From NCBI GenBank assembly GCA_900552055.1, contig URYI01000004.1, positions 1-47,693 of the forward strand: 47,693 nt of DNA, read 5' to 3'. This DNA is from an uncultured Eubacteriales bacterium (lineage in GTDB: Bacteria; Bacillota; Clostridia; Christensenellales; QALW01). Of this stretch, positions 40,014 through 47,693 are shown piece by piece. A model generated the notes under the pieces. It was not told the origin of the DNA and did no database searches. It saw nothing but the letters and a program-made list of their open reading frames with translations. The translations under genes and the position numbers were made by a program. Position 1 is the first letter of the stretch. Each line of letters opens with the position of its first letter.

Positions 40014-42011
40014 ATGAAAAGAATATTAGAAAATACGGAGGAAATATTAAATTTTAACATCAGCGGATTTCATCAATATGTTTTGACTGAACCGGTGCAT
40101 TTAAGCTTTGTCAGCCGTAATCTGTGTGAAATGCTTTGTATTGCTCAGGAAGAGCTATTAAGCGAAGATAAAGATTTATATCTGCCGTTTGTGCATCCCG
40201 CCGATAGGGAAAGCTATTCAGAGTTTTTGCACAGAATTAAATCAGAAGAACAGGAGCTTACGGCGGAATACCGCATAATTAAAAAAGACGGTTCGGTTAT
40301 ATATTTAAAGGATACGATGACCTCAAAGCGCCTTGACGGCGGGATAATGGCTGGTTATTCAGTTCTGACCGATATAACCAAGCTGAAAACTGAGAATAAT
40401 GATCTGCGTTTCCTAAATGATACTATTCCCTGCGGATTTTTAAAATATACCTGTGAAAAGCAGCCCAGAGTCACCTATATTAACGACCGCATGCTGAAGA
40501 TATTGAGGTTCCCTGAAATCAAAGACGGAGAGACGGATTATCTGGAGCTTTGCAAGGAAAATATTTTTCTTATGATTCCTATGGAGGAAAGGCGCCGCTT
40601 CACTCTTTATCTGAACCGCGTTTATACCGCAGGCGTGCCCATGGCCGGGGAAATACCCGTTCTGCGCTGCGACGGCACCAGAGCGTATATTTTCGGCTGG
40701 GTTACGAAATGCGTCAATGAACAGGGCGTGGAGGAATTCCAGAGCGTGTGCATGGATATAACCCAAAGGCACCATGTAAAGAAAGCTAATGAAACCAAGC
40801 GTTATATTAAGGCTTTGAGCGACGTTTACGATAAAATATTTGAATATGATTTTGCAAACAATACCGTCAAATGCCTGTATGCCCAGGATTATTCCATGTT
40901 CAGGTGGATTGAAAATATCCCAATGCAGATGGAGGAGGCTACCGAAAAATGGATAGCCGGCAATGTGGTGGAGGAGGAACGGGAGAGGGTAAGTTCCTTT
41001 TTCCGCGCCTTTTGCCAGAAGAGCTTAAAGCTGACTTCCTCCATGCCCCCGCAGATAGAATACAGGGCACGTTCTTCCAAGGGGGATATCAAGCTTTACA
41101 GGGGTATCTTTTTAAAGATGGATGATAATATAAGCCTGTATTGCTGCCGGAACGTACCTGATTTGGAAGAAGCGGACTTTTTGAGAAATGAAAACATCTC
41201 TTTAAAAGAGAATATGCATGAATTAGTTATGCGCTTTAAGGACGGTATTGCCGCTTTTGAGGTGATAAACGAGCAGGTAACGCCTCTTTATGCCAGCGAT
41301 AACGTCTGTGAGTTTTTTGGTTATACTAAAGATGAATGGCTGCGCTTAATGAAAGTGAGCACGCCGATGAAAAGCTTTGTATCGCATAGTAAGTTTGCAT
41401 ACGAGGATTTTGTGGAGCTATTGCAGAATGGAGAGGCAGAATATACTTATTTTGATTTGAATACTCAGACCGAGCGGCGCATTAAAGCTATCTGTTCATC
41501 TAAGTCGCCCGGCGGTTCGTCGCCCAGGTATGTGATGCTGTATAATGTAGACGATACCCCTCTTGAAATACAGCCGTCAAGGGAACGCCGGGTTTCTATT
41601 CGCACCTTTGGATATTTTGATGTTTTTGTAAACGGCAAGCCCATAGCTTTCCGCAATAAGAAATCCAAGGAATTGTTCGCGCTGCTGACCGACCGCCGCG
41701 GCGGGTTTATAACCTCAGAGGAGGCCATAGGCTTTTTGTGGGAGGATGAGCCTGTAAGCCCTGTAACGCTGGCTAGGTACCGCAAGGTTGCGTTAAGGCT
41801 CAAAAATATTCTGGAGGAGTATGGCATTTCGGATGTGGTTGAGTCAGTAGACGGAAAGCGCAGGATTGTTCCGGAAAAGGTGCAGTGCGACCTTTACGAT
41901 TATCTTTCGGGAAAGGAAGAGTATGCCCAGCTTTTCAAAGGAAGCTATCTGACCAATTACAGCTGGAGTGAAAATACTTTGGCTGAATTGACAGGCAAAA
42001 TTATATATTAA
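40014..42011 (+). CDS. PAS-domain sensor with C-terminal winged-helix DNA-binding domain
   Basis: 665 residues. Repeated PAS-type segments: about 15-120 (VHPADRESYSEFLHRI, AEYRIIKKDGSVIYL, YSVLTDITKLK), about 125-250 (CGFLKYTCEKQPRVTYINDR), and a third near 400-500 (NVCEFFGYTKDEWLRL). Residues about 520-640 look like an OmpR/SARP-type winged helix: VSIRTFGYFDVFVNGKPI, NKKSKELFALLTDRRGGFIT, RYRKVALRLKNILEEYG. It has no kinase or receiver domain, so it is a one-component regulator reading a small molecule or redox signal. Its targets could be the fatty acid operon or the following thioesterase. Confidence 0.75.
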   Translation: MKRILENTEEILNFNISGFHQYVLTEPVHLSFVSRNLCEMLCIAQEELLSEDKDLYLPFVHPADRESYSEFLHRIKSEEQELTAEYRIIKKDGSVIYLKDTMTSKRLDGGIMAGYSVLTDITKLKTENNDLRFLNDTIPCGFLKYTCEKQPRVTYINDRMLKILRFPEIKDGETDYLELCKENIFLMIPMEERRRFTLYLNRVYTAGVPMAGEIPVLRCDGTRAYIFGWVTKCVNEQGVEEFQSVCMDITQRHHVKKANETKRYIKALSDVYDKIFEYDFANNTVKCLYAQDYSMFRWIENIPMQMEEATEKWIAGNVVEEERERVSSFFRAFCQKSLKLTSSMPPQIEYRARSSKGDIKLYRGIFLKMDDNISLYCCRNVPDLEEADFLRNENISLKENMHELVMRFKDGIAAFEVINEQVTPLYASDNVCEFFGYTKDEWLRLMKVSTPMKSFVSHSKFAYEDFVELLQNGEAEYTYFDLNTQTERRIKAICSSKSPGGSSPRYVMLYNVDDTPLEIQPSRERRVSIRTFGYFDVFVNGKPIAFRNKKSKELFALLTDRRGGFITSEEAIGFLWEDEPVSPVTLARYRKVALRLKNILEEYGISDVVESVDGKRRIVPEKVQCDLYDYLSGKEEYAQLFKGSYLTNYSWSENTLAELTGKIIY

Positions 42012-42025
42012 AGAGGAAGGATAAA

Positions 42026-42439
42026 TTGCATACCTATATTCATCAAGTAAAGTATTATGAAACGGACAAGATGGGCATTACTCATCATTCCAACTATATA
42101 AGGTGGATGGAAGAAGCGCGGATGGACTATTTAAAGAGCGCCGGCTATGGGATGAAAACGCTGGAGGAAAAAGGATTTGCTTCCCCCGTAGTTTCTTTGG
42201 AATGCCGGTATATTCAGCCTACTACCTTTGACGATTCTATTAAAATTGAAGTATTTTTAGTGAAGTACACAGGCGTGAAGCTTGAAATGAGCTATGTTAT
42301 GTCTGAGCTTGAAACGGGCAGGACGGTCTTTACGGCTAGTTCGTCCCATTGTTTTATAGGAGAGGACGGGCGGCCAATAGCGGTTAAAAAGTTTTTTCCT
42401 GAATTTGACGCTGCGCTTAGAGAGCTTTTGGGGAAATAG
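42026..42439 (+). CDS. acyl-CoA thioesterase, 4HBT/YbgC hotdog family
   Basis: 137 residues from a TTG start behind AAGAGGAAGGA. The hotdog signature YYETDKMGITHHSNYIRWME then EARMDYL carries the active-site Asp and matches the YbgC/4-hydroxybenzoyl-CoA thioesterase family. It releases acids from CoA or ACP thioesters; the substrate is unknown. It is 14 bases after the PAS regulator, so they share a transcript. Confidence 0.85.
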   Translation: MHTYIHQVKYYETDKMGITHHSNYIRWMEEARMDYLKSAGYGMKTLEEKGFASPVVSLECRYIQPTTFDDSIKIEVFLVKYTGVKLEMSYVMSELETGRTVFTASSSHCFIGEDGRPIAVKKFFPEFDAALRELLGK

Positions 42440-42602
42440 TTTTTTAAATCGTTAGCTGGGCTGTCTTTATGGTTAAAGCGGCTTTCACGGCCGGAACGGC
42501 ATGCGAGCCGCGCTCTATAATGCGGTTCATGCGCAGCTATGCTGTGCCGAATGCCGCTGTTTTGAGAAATTTTGAAAATTTTCGGCAAATTGCTTTTAAT
42601 AC

Positions 42603-42631
42603 TTGCTTGAGTTAATTTAAAGTGATATAAT
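42603..42631 (+). promoter_or_regulatory. promoter of the rubredoxin gene
   Basis: TTGCTT (42603-42608), 17-bp spacer, TATAAT (42626-42631). Upstream, 42499-42533 can form a hairpin (GCATG/CATGC and GCCGC/GCGGT), with no T-run. Confidence 0.65.
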
Positions 42632-42679
42632 CCTGTTCAAGGATTTGCTAAAATTATTTTAATAAAGGAGGAAGCTGCT

Positions 42680-42838
42680 ATGAAAAAATATGTATGTGAG
42701 GTTTGCGGCTGGGTATATGATGAGGAAGCGGGCGCGCCTGAACAGGGTATAGCTCCCGGCACAAAATTTGAGGATTTACCCGAAGATTTTGTATGCCCCC
42801 TCTGCGGCGTAGGCAAGGATCAGTTTTCTGAAGAATAA
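42680..42838 (+). CDS. rubredoxin
   Basis: 52 residues behind AAAGGAGG. It has both CxxCG knuckles that bind one iron: [15 protein letters not shown] at the start and [14 protein letters not shown] near the end, with the usual rubredoxin spacing. A small cytosolic electron carrier of anaerobes, often used for oxygen or peroxide detoxification. It has its own promoter and terminator, so it is not part of the hyd operon. Confidence 0.95.
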   Translation: MKKYVCEVCGWVYDEEAGAPEQGIAPGTKFEDLPEDFVCPLCGVGKDQFSEE

Positions 42839-42848
42839 TAATAAAAAC

Positions 42849-42880
42849 GGGCTTCCGTGATACGGAGGCTCTTTTATTTT
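42849..42880 (+). terminator. rho-independent terminator of the rubredoxin gene
   Basis: GGGCTTCCGT (42849-42858) pairs with ACGGAGGCTC (42862-42871), with one mismatch and one G-T pair, followed by TTTTATTTTTATT. Confidence 0.85.
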
Positions 42881-42972
42881 TATTGCAGGGAGTTTTTATT
42901 ATCGGCAGTTGTTAATTTTAAATTGATTGCTGTATGTTTGGGGCAGAGTTTGGAGCTGGGAGCCAATAAAGC

Positions 42973-43063
42973 GGGGGCGGCGTTTGGCAGGCGCTTTGCG
43001 CCTGCTCCGGGCTGCGCATTAAGCGCAGCCCGGCGGCCGGGTACGGCCGCAAACGCCGCCCCC
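42973..43063. other. GC-rich perfect cloverleaf-forming sequence (DNA cruciform or structured RNA)
   Basis: A 14-bp perfect outer stem (GGGGGCGGCGTTTG at 42973-42986 with CAAACGCCGCCCCC at 43050-43063) encloses three perfect hairpins laid end to end: GCAGGCGC/GCGCCTGC with loop TTT (42987-43005), CCGGGCTGCGC/GCGCAGCCCGG with loop ATTAA (43007-43033), and CGGCCG/CGGCCG with loop GGTA (43034-43049). Only T43006 is unpaired at the junction. A C then five T follow. It does not fit tRNA arm lengths. It lies between the rubredoxin terminator and the hyd promoter. Function unknown. Confidence 0.8.
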
Positions 43064-43142
43064 CTTTTTCCAACCGCTGCCGCACGCTGGCGTGCAGCAT
43101 ATTGCGCCGTATTCAAATTCTGAACCGGCAATAAATGGCGTA

Positions 43143-43171
43143 TTGACAATTTAAAATGCGTGTTTTATAAT
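43143..43171 (+). promoter_or_regulatory. perfect consensus promoter of the hyd maturation operon
   Basis: TTGACA (43143-43148), 17-bp spacer, TATAAT (43166-43171), identical to the sigma-70/sigma-A consensus. The start would be near 43178, leaving a leader of about 120 bases before the first gene. Confidence 0.85.
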
Positions 43172-43244
43172 AAAAATACTCCTGACATAAAGAGTTTTTT
43201 AATTCTGATTGAAAGGTGCGCTGAAATAATGTTTTAGTTGGTAC

Positions 43245-43280
43245 AGCCGCGCCTATTTCTCAGGGACGCGGCTATTTTAT
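43245..43280 (+). promoter_or_regulatory. leader hairpin, possible attenuator
   Basis: AGCCGCG (43245-43251) pairs with CGCGGCT (43267-43273) and is followed by ATTTTATT, inside the leader and about 20 bases before the first start codon. A partly competing stem between GGTGCGC (43215-43221) and GCGCC (43250-43254) is possible. It looks like a conditional terminator; the signal is unknown. Confidence 0.5.
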
Positions 43281-43298
43281 TGCGGAAGAGGGATGAGG

Positions 43299-43556
43299 AT
43301 GGAAACCAGAGTTGCAGTAATGGGGATAATTGTGGAAAATCGGGAATCAGCTGAGAAGCTGAACGCCGTTCTGCATGATTACGGAGAATATATAATAGGA
43401 CGCATGGGTATTCCTTATAAGCCTAAAAATATTAATATAGTTTCCATAGCTATCGATGCGCCTCAGGATACTATCTCTGCTCTGGCGGGCAAACTGGGTA
43501 ATATAGAGGGAATAAGCGTTAAGACGGCTTATTCAAATGTGGTAGGCTATGCTTGA
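43299..43556 (+). CDS. TM1266-type iron-only hydrogenase system regulator
   Basis: 85 residues from ATG 43299; ATG 43293 is in frame and possible but too near the AGAGGG site. The sequence VAVMGIIVENRESAEKLNAV, then YIIGRMGIPY and NIVSIAIDAPQDTISALAGK is the ACT-like domain of the small protein that regularly accompanies hydrogenase maturation genes (Thermotoga TM1266 family). Its ligand and mode of action are unproven. It overlaps hydE by 8 bp. Confidence 0.85.
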   Translation: METRVAVMGIIVENRESAEKLNAVLHDYGEYIIGRMGIPYKPKNINIVSIAIDAPQDTISALAGKLGNIEGISVKTAYSNVVGYA

Positions 43557-44595
43557 TTTGTATTCGCTTATTGATAAATTAGCACAGGAGCATAAACTGG
43601 CGCAGGAGCAGTATGAAATGCTTATAGAGGGGCAGGATGCGTCCCTTATGGCTTATGCTGCAAAAAAAGCTGATAAAATCCGGCGAAACATATATAATAA
43701 CGACGTATATATCCGCGGGTTAATTGAAATAAGCAATGTGTGCCGTAATAATTGCTATTATTGCGGCATACGCCGGTCAAGCGGCAGCTGCCAGAGATAT
43801 ACTTTAACAGATGAGCAGATATTGAAATGCTGCCGCCAGGGGCATGACTTGGGCTTTAGAACGTTTGTGCTTCAGGGAGGAGAAGGGGCTTTAAGCATTG
43901 AGCGCATACTTGGATTAGTGAGAACCATTAAAAGTGAATTTCCTGACTGCGCAGTTACTCTGTCCTTAGGGGAGTATGAAAAAGAGGATTACCGCAGAAT
44001 GTATGCTGCGGGCGCCGACAGATATCTTTTGAGGCATGAGACGGCAGATGAAGAGCATTATAAATTGCTGCATCCGGCTGAAATGTCTTTCAGCCGGCGC
44101 ATGCAGTGCCTTAGGGATTTAAAGAGCATAGGCTTTCAAACGGGCTGCGGCTTTATGGTGGGCTCTCCTTATCAGAAGGCGCGCCATATTGCTGAGGATT
44201 TGAAATTTATTGAAGAGTTCAGGCCGGATATGTGCGGGATAGGCCCGTTTATACCGCAAAAGGATACCCCCTTTAAGGATATGCCTGCGGGCAGGGTTGA
44301 TTTAACAGTATATCTGCTTTCATTAATCCGATTGATACAGCCTAATATACTGCTGCCCGCCACTACTGCGCTGGGCTCTATTCAGGAAGGCGGACGGGAA
44401 AAGGGAATAATGGCTGGAGCGAATGTGGTTATGCCCAATTTGTCTCCTTTGGATGTGCGCGGCAAATACGCTATATATGACAATAAGCTTGCCGAGGGCG
44501 CAGAATCGGCTCAAAGCCTGGAGACGCTCAAGGAGCGCATAAAGGCAATAGGATACAGGGTAGTATGCGCACGCGGAGATATTAAAAATAAGTAA
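43549..44595 (+). CDS. hydE: [FeFe]-hydrogenase maturase HydE (radical SAM)
   Basis: 348 residues. The radical SAM cluster motif is CRNNCYYCG (Cys65, 69, 72), with LQGGEG after the second strand as in HydE/BioB enzymes. HydE helps build the 2Fe subcluster, including the bridging dithiomethylamine, of the H-cluster. The start overlaps the regulator gene, and hydG follows 29 bases after the stop. Confidence 0.95.
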   Translation: MLDLYSLIDKLAQEHKLAQEQYEMLIEGQDASLMAYAAKKADKIRRNIYNNDVYIRGLIEISNVCRNNCYYCGIRRSSGSCQRYTLTDEQILKCCRQGHDLGFRTFVLQGGEGALSIERILGLVRTIKSEFPDCAVTLSLGEYEKEDYRRMYAAGADRYLLRHETADEEHYKLLHPAEMSFSRRMQCLRDLKSIGFQTGCGFMVGSPYQKARHIAEDLKFIEEFRPDMCGIGPFIPQKDTPFKDMPAGRVDLTVYLLSLIRLIQPNILLPATTALGSIQEGGREKGIMAGANVVMPNLSPLDVRGKYAIYDNKLAEGAESAQSLETLKERIKAIGYRVVCARGDIKNK

Positions 44596-44624
44596 ATTAT
44601 ATCTGAAGAAAGGAAGTAATAATT

Positions 44625-46073
44625 ATGGCGGTTTATAACCCCAAATCACTTAAAGCGGAGGAATTTATCAATCATGAGGAAATACTCGAAACAATAAAAT
44701 ATGCGGAGGAAAATAAGAATAATATTCCTCTTATAGATTCTATTTTGGAAAAGGCCAGGCCGGTGAAGACCGCCGGCGGGACCCGCTGTGCCGGTTTGTC
44801 TCACCGCGAGGCGTCCGTGCTGCTGGCCTGCGAAATTCCTGAAAAGGTGGAAGAAATGTATAAGCTGGCCGAAGAGATAAAGCTGGCGTTTTATGGGAAC
44901 AGGATTGTGATGTTTGCGCCCCTCTATCTTTCCAACTACTGCGTAAACGGCTGCGTATACTGTCCCTATCATATGAAAAACAAGCATATAAGGCGTATTA
45001 AGCTTTCGCAGGAGGAGATAAAGCGGGAGGTTATAGCCTTGCAGGATATGGGTCATAAGAGGCTGGCCATTGAAGCGGGAGAGGATCCGGTCAACAATCC
45101 GATAGAATATATATTGGAATCCATAAAGACCATTTATTCCATTCAGCATAAAAACGGCGCTATCCGCAGGGTTAACGTAAATATAGCGGCTACGACGGTA
45201 GAAAACTACCGCAGGCTGAAGGAAGCGGGCATAGGTACTTATATCCTTTTTCAGGAGACCTATAACAAAAAGAGCTATCTGGAACTGCATCCTACCGGTC
45301 CCAAGCATGATTATGATTATCATACCGAGGCAATGGACAGAGCAATGGAGGGCGGCATAGACGACGTTGGGCTGGGTGTGCTCTTTGGTCTGGAAGGTTA
45401 TAAATACGAGTTTGCCGGACTTTTGATGCACGCGGAGCATCTGGAAGCCGTGCATGGCGTGGGGCCGCATACAATCAGCGTGCCCAGAGTTAAGCATGCG
45501 GATGATATTGACCCTAATGCCTTTGACAACAGCCTGGCGGACGAAACCTTTGAAAAGATAGCCGCATGTATCCGTATAGCCGTGCCTTATACAGGTATGA
45601 TAATTTCAACCCGCGAGAGTCAGGAGGTAAGGGAAAGGATGCTTCATCTGGGTGTTTCCCAGATAAGCGGAGCTTCGCGCACCTCTGTGGGAGGCTACTG
45701 CGAGGAGGAAAGGCCCCATGATTCGGAGCAGTTTGACGTATCTGACCAGCGGACGCTGGACGAGGTAGTGAATTGGCTGATGAAATTAGGATTTATCCCG
45801 TCTTTCTGTACGGCCTGCTATAGAGAGGGACGCACGGGCGACCGCTTTATGGATTTATGCAAGAGCGGCCAGATTCTCAACTGCTGCCATCCAAACGCGC
45901 TTATGACGCTGGCGGAATATTTAGTGGATTATGCCAGCGAGGACACTAAAAAGGTGGGTTTTGAACTTACAAATAAAGAACTGGATAAAATACCCAATCC
46001 CAAGACGAGGGATATTGCCAAACGGAACATTGAGGATATTAAGGCGTCCAACCGCCGGGATTTCCGTTTTTAG
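44625..46073 (+). CDS. hydG: [FeFe]-hydrogenase maturase HydG (tyrosine lyase)
   Basis: 482 residues. ThiH-like radical SAM enzyme with SNYCVNGCVYCPYH (Cys106, 110, 113). The C-terminal auxiliary cluster motif is present (FCTACYREGRTGDRFM and ILNCCHPNA), which separates HydG from ThiH. It cleaves tyrosine to give the CO and CN ligands of the H-cluster. AGGAAG precedes the ATG. Confidence 0.96.
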   Translation: MAVYNPKSLKAEEFINHEEILETIKYAEENKNNIPLIDSILEKARPVKTAGGTRCAGLSHREASVLLACEIPEKVEEMYKLAEEIKLAFYGNRIVMFAPLYLSNYCVNGCVYCPYHMKNKHIRRIKLSQEEIKREVIALQDMGHKRLAIEAGEDPVNNPIEYILESIKTIYSIQHKNGAIRRVNVNIAATTVENYRRLKEAGIGTYILFQETYNKKSYLELHPTGPKHDYDYHTEAMDRAMEGGIDDVGLGVLFGLEGYKYEFAGLLMHAEHLEAVHGVGPHTISVPRVKHADDIDPNAFDNSLADETFEKIAACIRIAVPYTGMIISTRESQEVRERMLHLGVSQISGASRTSVGGYCEEERPHDSEQFDVSDQRTLDEVVNWLMKLGFIPSFCTACYREGRTGDRFMDLCKSGQILNCCHPNALMTLAEYLVDYASEDTKKVGFELTNKELDKIPNPKTRDIAKRNIEDIKASNRRDFRF

Positions 46074-46085
46074 GGAGGAAAAGCT

Positions 46086-47288
46086 ATGAGTCTGAATGAA
46101 CAGGCGTCTGCCGAAAGAATGCATATAGGATTTTTCGGACTGCGCAATGCTGGTAAATCCAGCGTGGTCAATGCCGTTACCGGGCAGCAGCTGTCTTTGG
46201 TTTCGGATATAAAGGGAACTACTACCGACCCTGTGCAGAAAGCTATGGAATTGCTGCCCATAGGGCCGGTGGTTATTATTGATACGCCTGGAATTGACGA
46301 TGAGGGTGCTTTAGGAGAAATGCGCGTTAAGCGTGCTAAAAGGGTGCTGAATAAAACGGATATGGCAATTTTGGTGGTGGATGCGCAAAAGGGCTTGCAG
46401 CCGGCGGACAATGAGCTTATCACGCTGTTTAAGAATAAGGAAATTCCATATATAATTGCGTATAACAAGTCGGATCTGCTGTCAGGAACTCCTGAATGCG
46501 CGCAGAATGAAATATATGTCAGCGCCAGAGATAATATAAATATTAACCAGCTTAAAGAGTTGATGGGCAGCATTTCAGGCTTGAAGCAAAATGATAAGCG
46601 CATTGTTTCGGATTTATTAAAGCCGGGGGATATAGCGGTACTGGTAACACCTATAGATTCGGCCGCGCCTAAGGGCAGGCTTATTTTGCCCCAGCAGCAG
46701 ACCATACGGGATATACTGGACGGAGGGGCGATTTCGGTTGTATGCCGGGAGCATGAATTAAAGGGAGCGCTTGGAGCGCTTAAAGAAAGGCCCAGAATAG
46801 TAATAACTGATTCTCAGGCTTTTAAAAAGGTGAATGAGGATACTCCTGCGGACGTGGCACTTACCTCCTTTTCCATTCTTTTTGCACGCTATAAGGGCGA
46901 CCTAAGAGAGGCAGCCAGGGGCGCGGCGCAGCTGGACAGGCTTAAGGATGGGGACAGGGTGCTTATTTCAGAAGGGTGCACCCATCACAGGCAGTGCGAG
47001 GATATAGGCACGGTTAAGCTTCCGCGCTGGATTGATAATTATACTCATAAGCAGTTAAAGTATGAGTTTACGTCAGGCGGAGAGTTTCCGGAGGATTTGT
47101 CTGATTACGCTCTTGTCATTCATTGCGGAGGCTGTATGCTGAACGAAAGGGAGATGAAATCCCGCATACGGCACAGTGTTGACTGCGGAGTGCCCATAAC
47201 CAATTACGGTATAGCCATAGCTCATATTCATGGAATACTCAGACGGGCTTTGACGCCTTTTCCGGAAATTTTGAAGCTTTTAGATTAA
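46086..47288 (+). CDS. hydF: [FeFe]-hydrogenase maturation GTPase HydF
   Basis: 400 residues. N-terminal GTPase with the P-loop GLRNAGKSSVVNAV (18-31), switch GTTTDP, IIDTPGIDDEG and NKSD. The C-terminal iron-sulfur site is made by CTHHRQCED and HCGGCMLNE. HydF is the scaffold that carries the 2Fe precursor and hands it to the hydrogenase. It starts 12 bases after hydG. The hydrogenase structural gene is not in the window. Confidence 0.96.
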   Translation: MSLNEQASAERMHIGFFGLRNAGKSSVVNAVTGQQLSLVSDIKGTTTDPVQKAMELLPIGPVVIIDTPGIDDEGALGEMRVKRAKRVLNKTDMAILVVDAQKGLQPADNELITLFKNKEIPYIIAYNKSDLLSGTPECAQNEIYVSARDNININQLKELMGSISGLKQNDKRIVSDLLKPGDIAVLVTPIDSAAPKGRLILPQQQTIRDILDGGAISVVCREHELKGALGALKERPRIVITDSQAFKKVNEDTPADVALTSFSILFARYKGDLREAARGAAQLDRLKDGDRVLISEGCTHHRQCEDIGTVKLPRWIDNYTHKQLKYEFTSGGEFPEDLSDYALVIHCGGCMLNEREMKSRIRHSVDCGVPITNYGIAIAHIHGILRRALTPFPEILKLLD

Positions 47289-47633
47289 CGGCTGCTTAAT
47301 TAATAAAAAAGAGCAGTGGGGATAATTTGGTGACAAATGGCTGAATTTGCGCCTTGGACATTGATGTTTTTTACACAGTGGTTTGGTACGCACAATTTAG
47401 AGCCTTAAAGGGAAGTAATTCGGCACGTTTTTTGCTTCTGCGGGTTGGGCTCTGAAAATGCTCTGTTTTCCAGGCAGAGGAGGGCGAAATATTAAAGGCT
47501 GACTGGGAATAGCACGGAAAACAACAGGTGGATTAACAGGCTGGAGAATATTATATCTTGTCCATTGGCGTAAGGGTATATCTATGAACTTGAGTCGATG
47601 CTTGGGCTTGTTTTTGTTTATTTAGGATGGAGA
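47289..47633. other. non-coding tail after hydF
   Basis: No gene is seen. CTGCTT...AGAGCAG around 47292-47315 is a weak terminator candidate for the hyd operon, with A-rich loop and no good T-run. The rest is unremarkable. Confidence 0.4.
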
Positions 47634-47693
47634 ATGCGCGCAGAACTGCCTGCAATTAAAGCCATAACGGCCGCTCCCGGCGGCGTCCGGCAA
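47634..47693 (+). CDS. possible start of a gene running out of the window
   Basis: ATG 47634 behind AGGATGGAG opens a frame of 20 codons (MRAELPAIKAITAAPGGVRQ) that reaches the window edge. Too short to identify. Confidence 0.25.
   Translation, partial: MRAELPAIKAITAAPGGVRQ

Noticed and set aside
42973..43063. tRNA or tmRNA gene
   Set aside because: The 14-bp acceptor-like stem, 8/11/6-bp arms and loops of 3-5 bases do not fit a tRNA, and there are no conserved tRNA loop bases.
42857..43149. Open frames on both strands across the cloverleaf
   Set aside because: They come from the GC-rich inverted repeats, have Ala/Arg/Pro-rich content and no ribosome site.

Overview
The window looks like a piece of the chromosome of an anaerobic, Gram-positive clostridial bacterium (Bacillota). 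The reasons are strong AGGAGG-type ribosome binding sites throughout, a one-operon type II fatty acid synthesis cluster that uses FabK, a complete set of [FeFe]-hydrogenase maturases with a TM1266-type regulator, a rubredoxin, and a large conjugative-type element of the kind common in gut Clostridia. I cannot place it to genus.

Layout. 1-1128: two minus-strand genes, an ATC-hydrolase family protein and a methyltransferase cut off at its 5' end. 1119-4831: a complete recombinase-in-trio (RIT) transposable element, with three overlapping tyrosine recombinases between 69-bp inverted repeats built from TTATCCCGAA decamers. 4832-26101: what looks like the recombinase-side end of an integrative conjugative element (ICE). 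It holds a ParM-like actin, a run of accessory genes (zinc finger, RemA/DUF370-like, degenerate CCA-transferase-like, SSB-like, transglutaminase, PAPS-reductase-like, SprT-like, PcfJ-like, DUF4262-like and many unknowns), and at the right edge three large serine recombinases plus several catalytically dead resolvase domains. No relaxase or type IV secretion gene is visible, so the rest of the element must lie to the left of the window or be lost. 26102-28960: an array of four related membrane-anchored proteins. The first is only a 3' remnant, which suggests that the ICE landed in it. 28961-30229: about 1.27 kb without a convincing gene but rich in hairpins, a duplicated palindrome and a 43-bp tandem repeat. 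30230-39724: acpP-fabK-fabD-fabG-fabF-accB-fabZ-accC-accD-accA followed by an AMP-forming acyl-CoA synthetase. 40014-42439: a PAS/winged-helix regulator and a hotdog thioesterase. 42680-47288: rubredoxin, a remarkable GC-rich cloverleaf-forming sequence, then the TM1266-like regulator, hydE, hydG and hydF behind a perfect consensus promoter.

How the genes work together. The fatty acid operon encodes malonyl-CoA formation (AccABCD), loading (FabD, ACP) and the elongation cycle (FabF, FabG, FabZ, FabK) in tightly coupled order; FabH and an obvious FapR/FabT regulator are not in the window. The hyd genes build the H-cluster of an [FeFe] hydrogenase encoded elsewhere. On the ICE, transcription units are repeatedly separated by the same compact module: a hairpin whose T-run flows into the -35 box of the next promoter.

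The items most worth a second look are the cloverleaf at 42973-43063, the family of serine-less resolvase domains around the three recombinases (including one fused to the C-terminus of the last recombinase), the candidate structured RNA near 29.4 kb, the hyd leader hairpin, and the membrane-protein array broken by the ICE.
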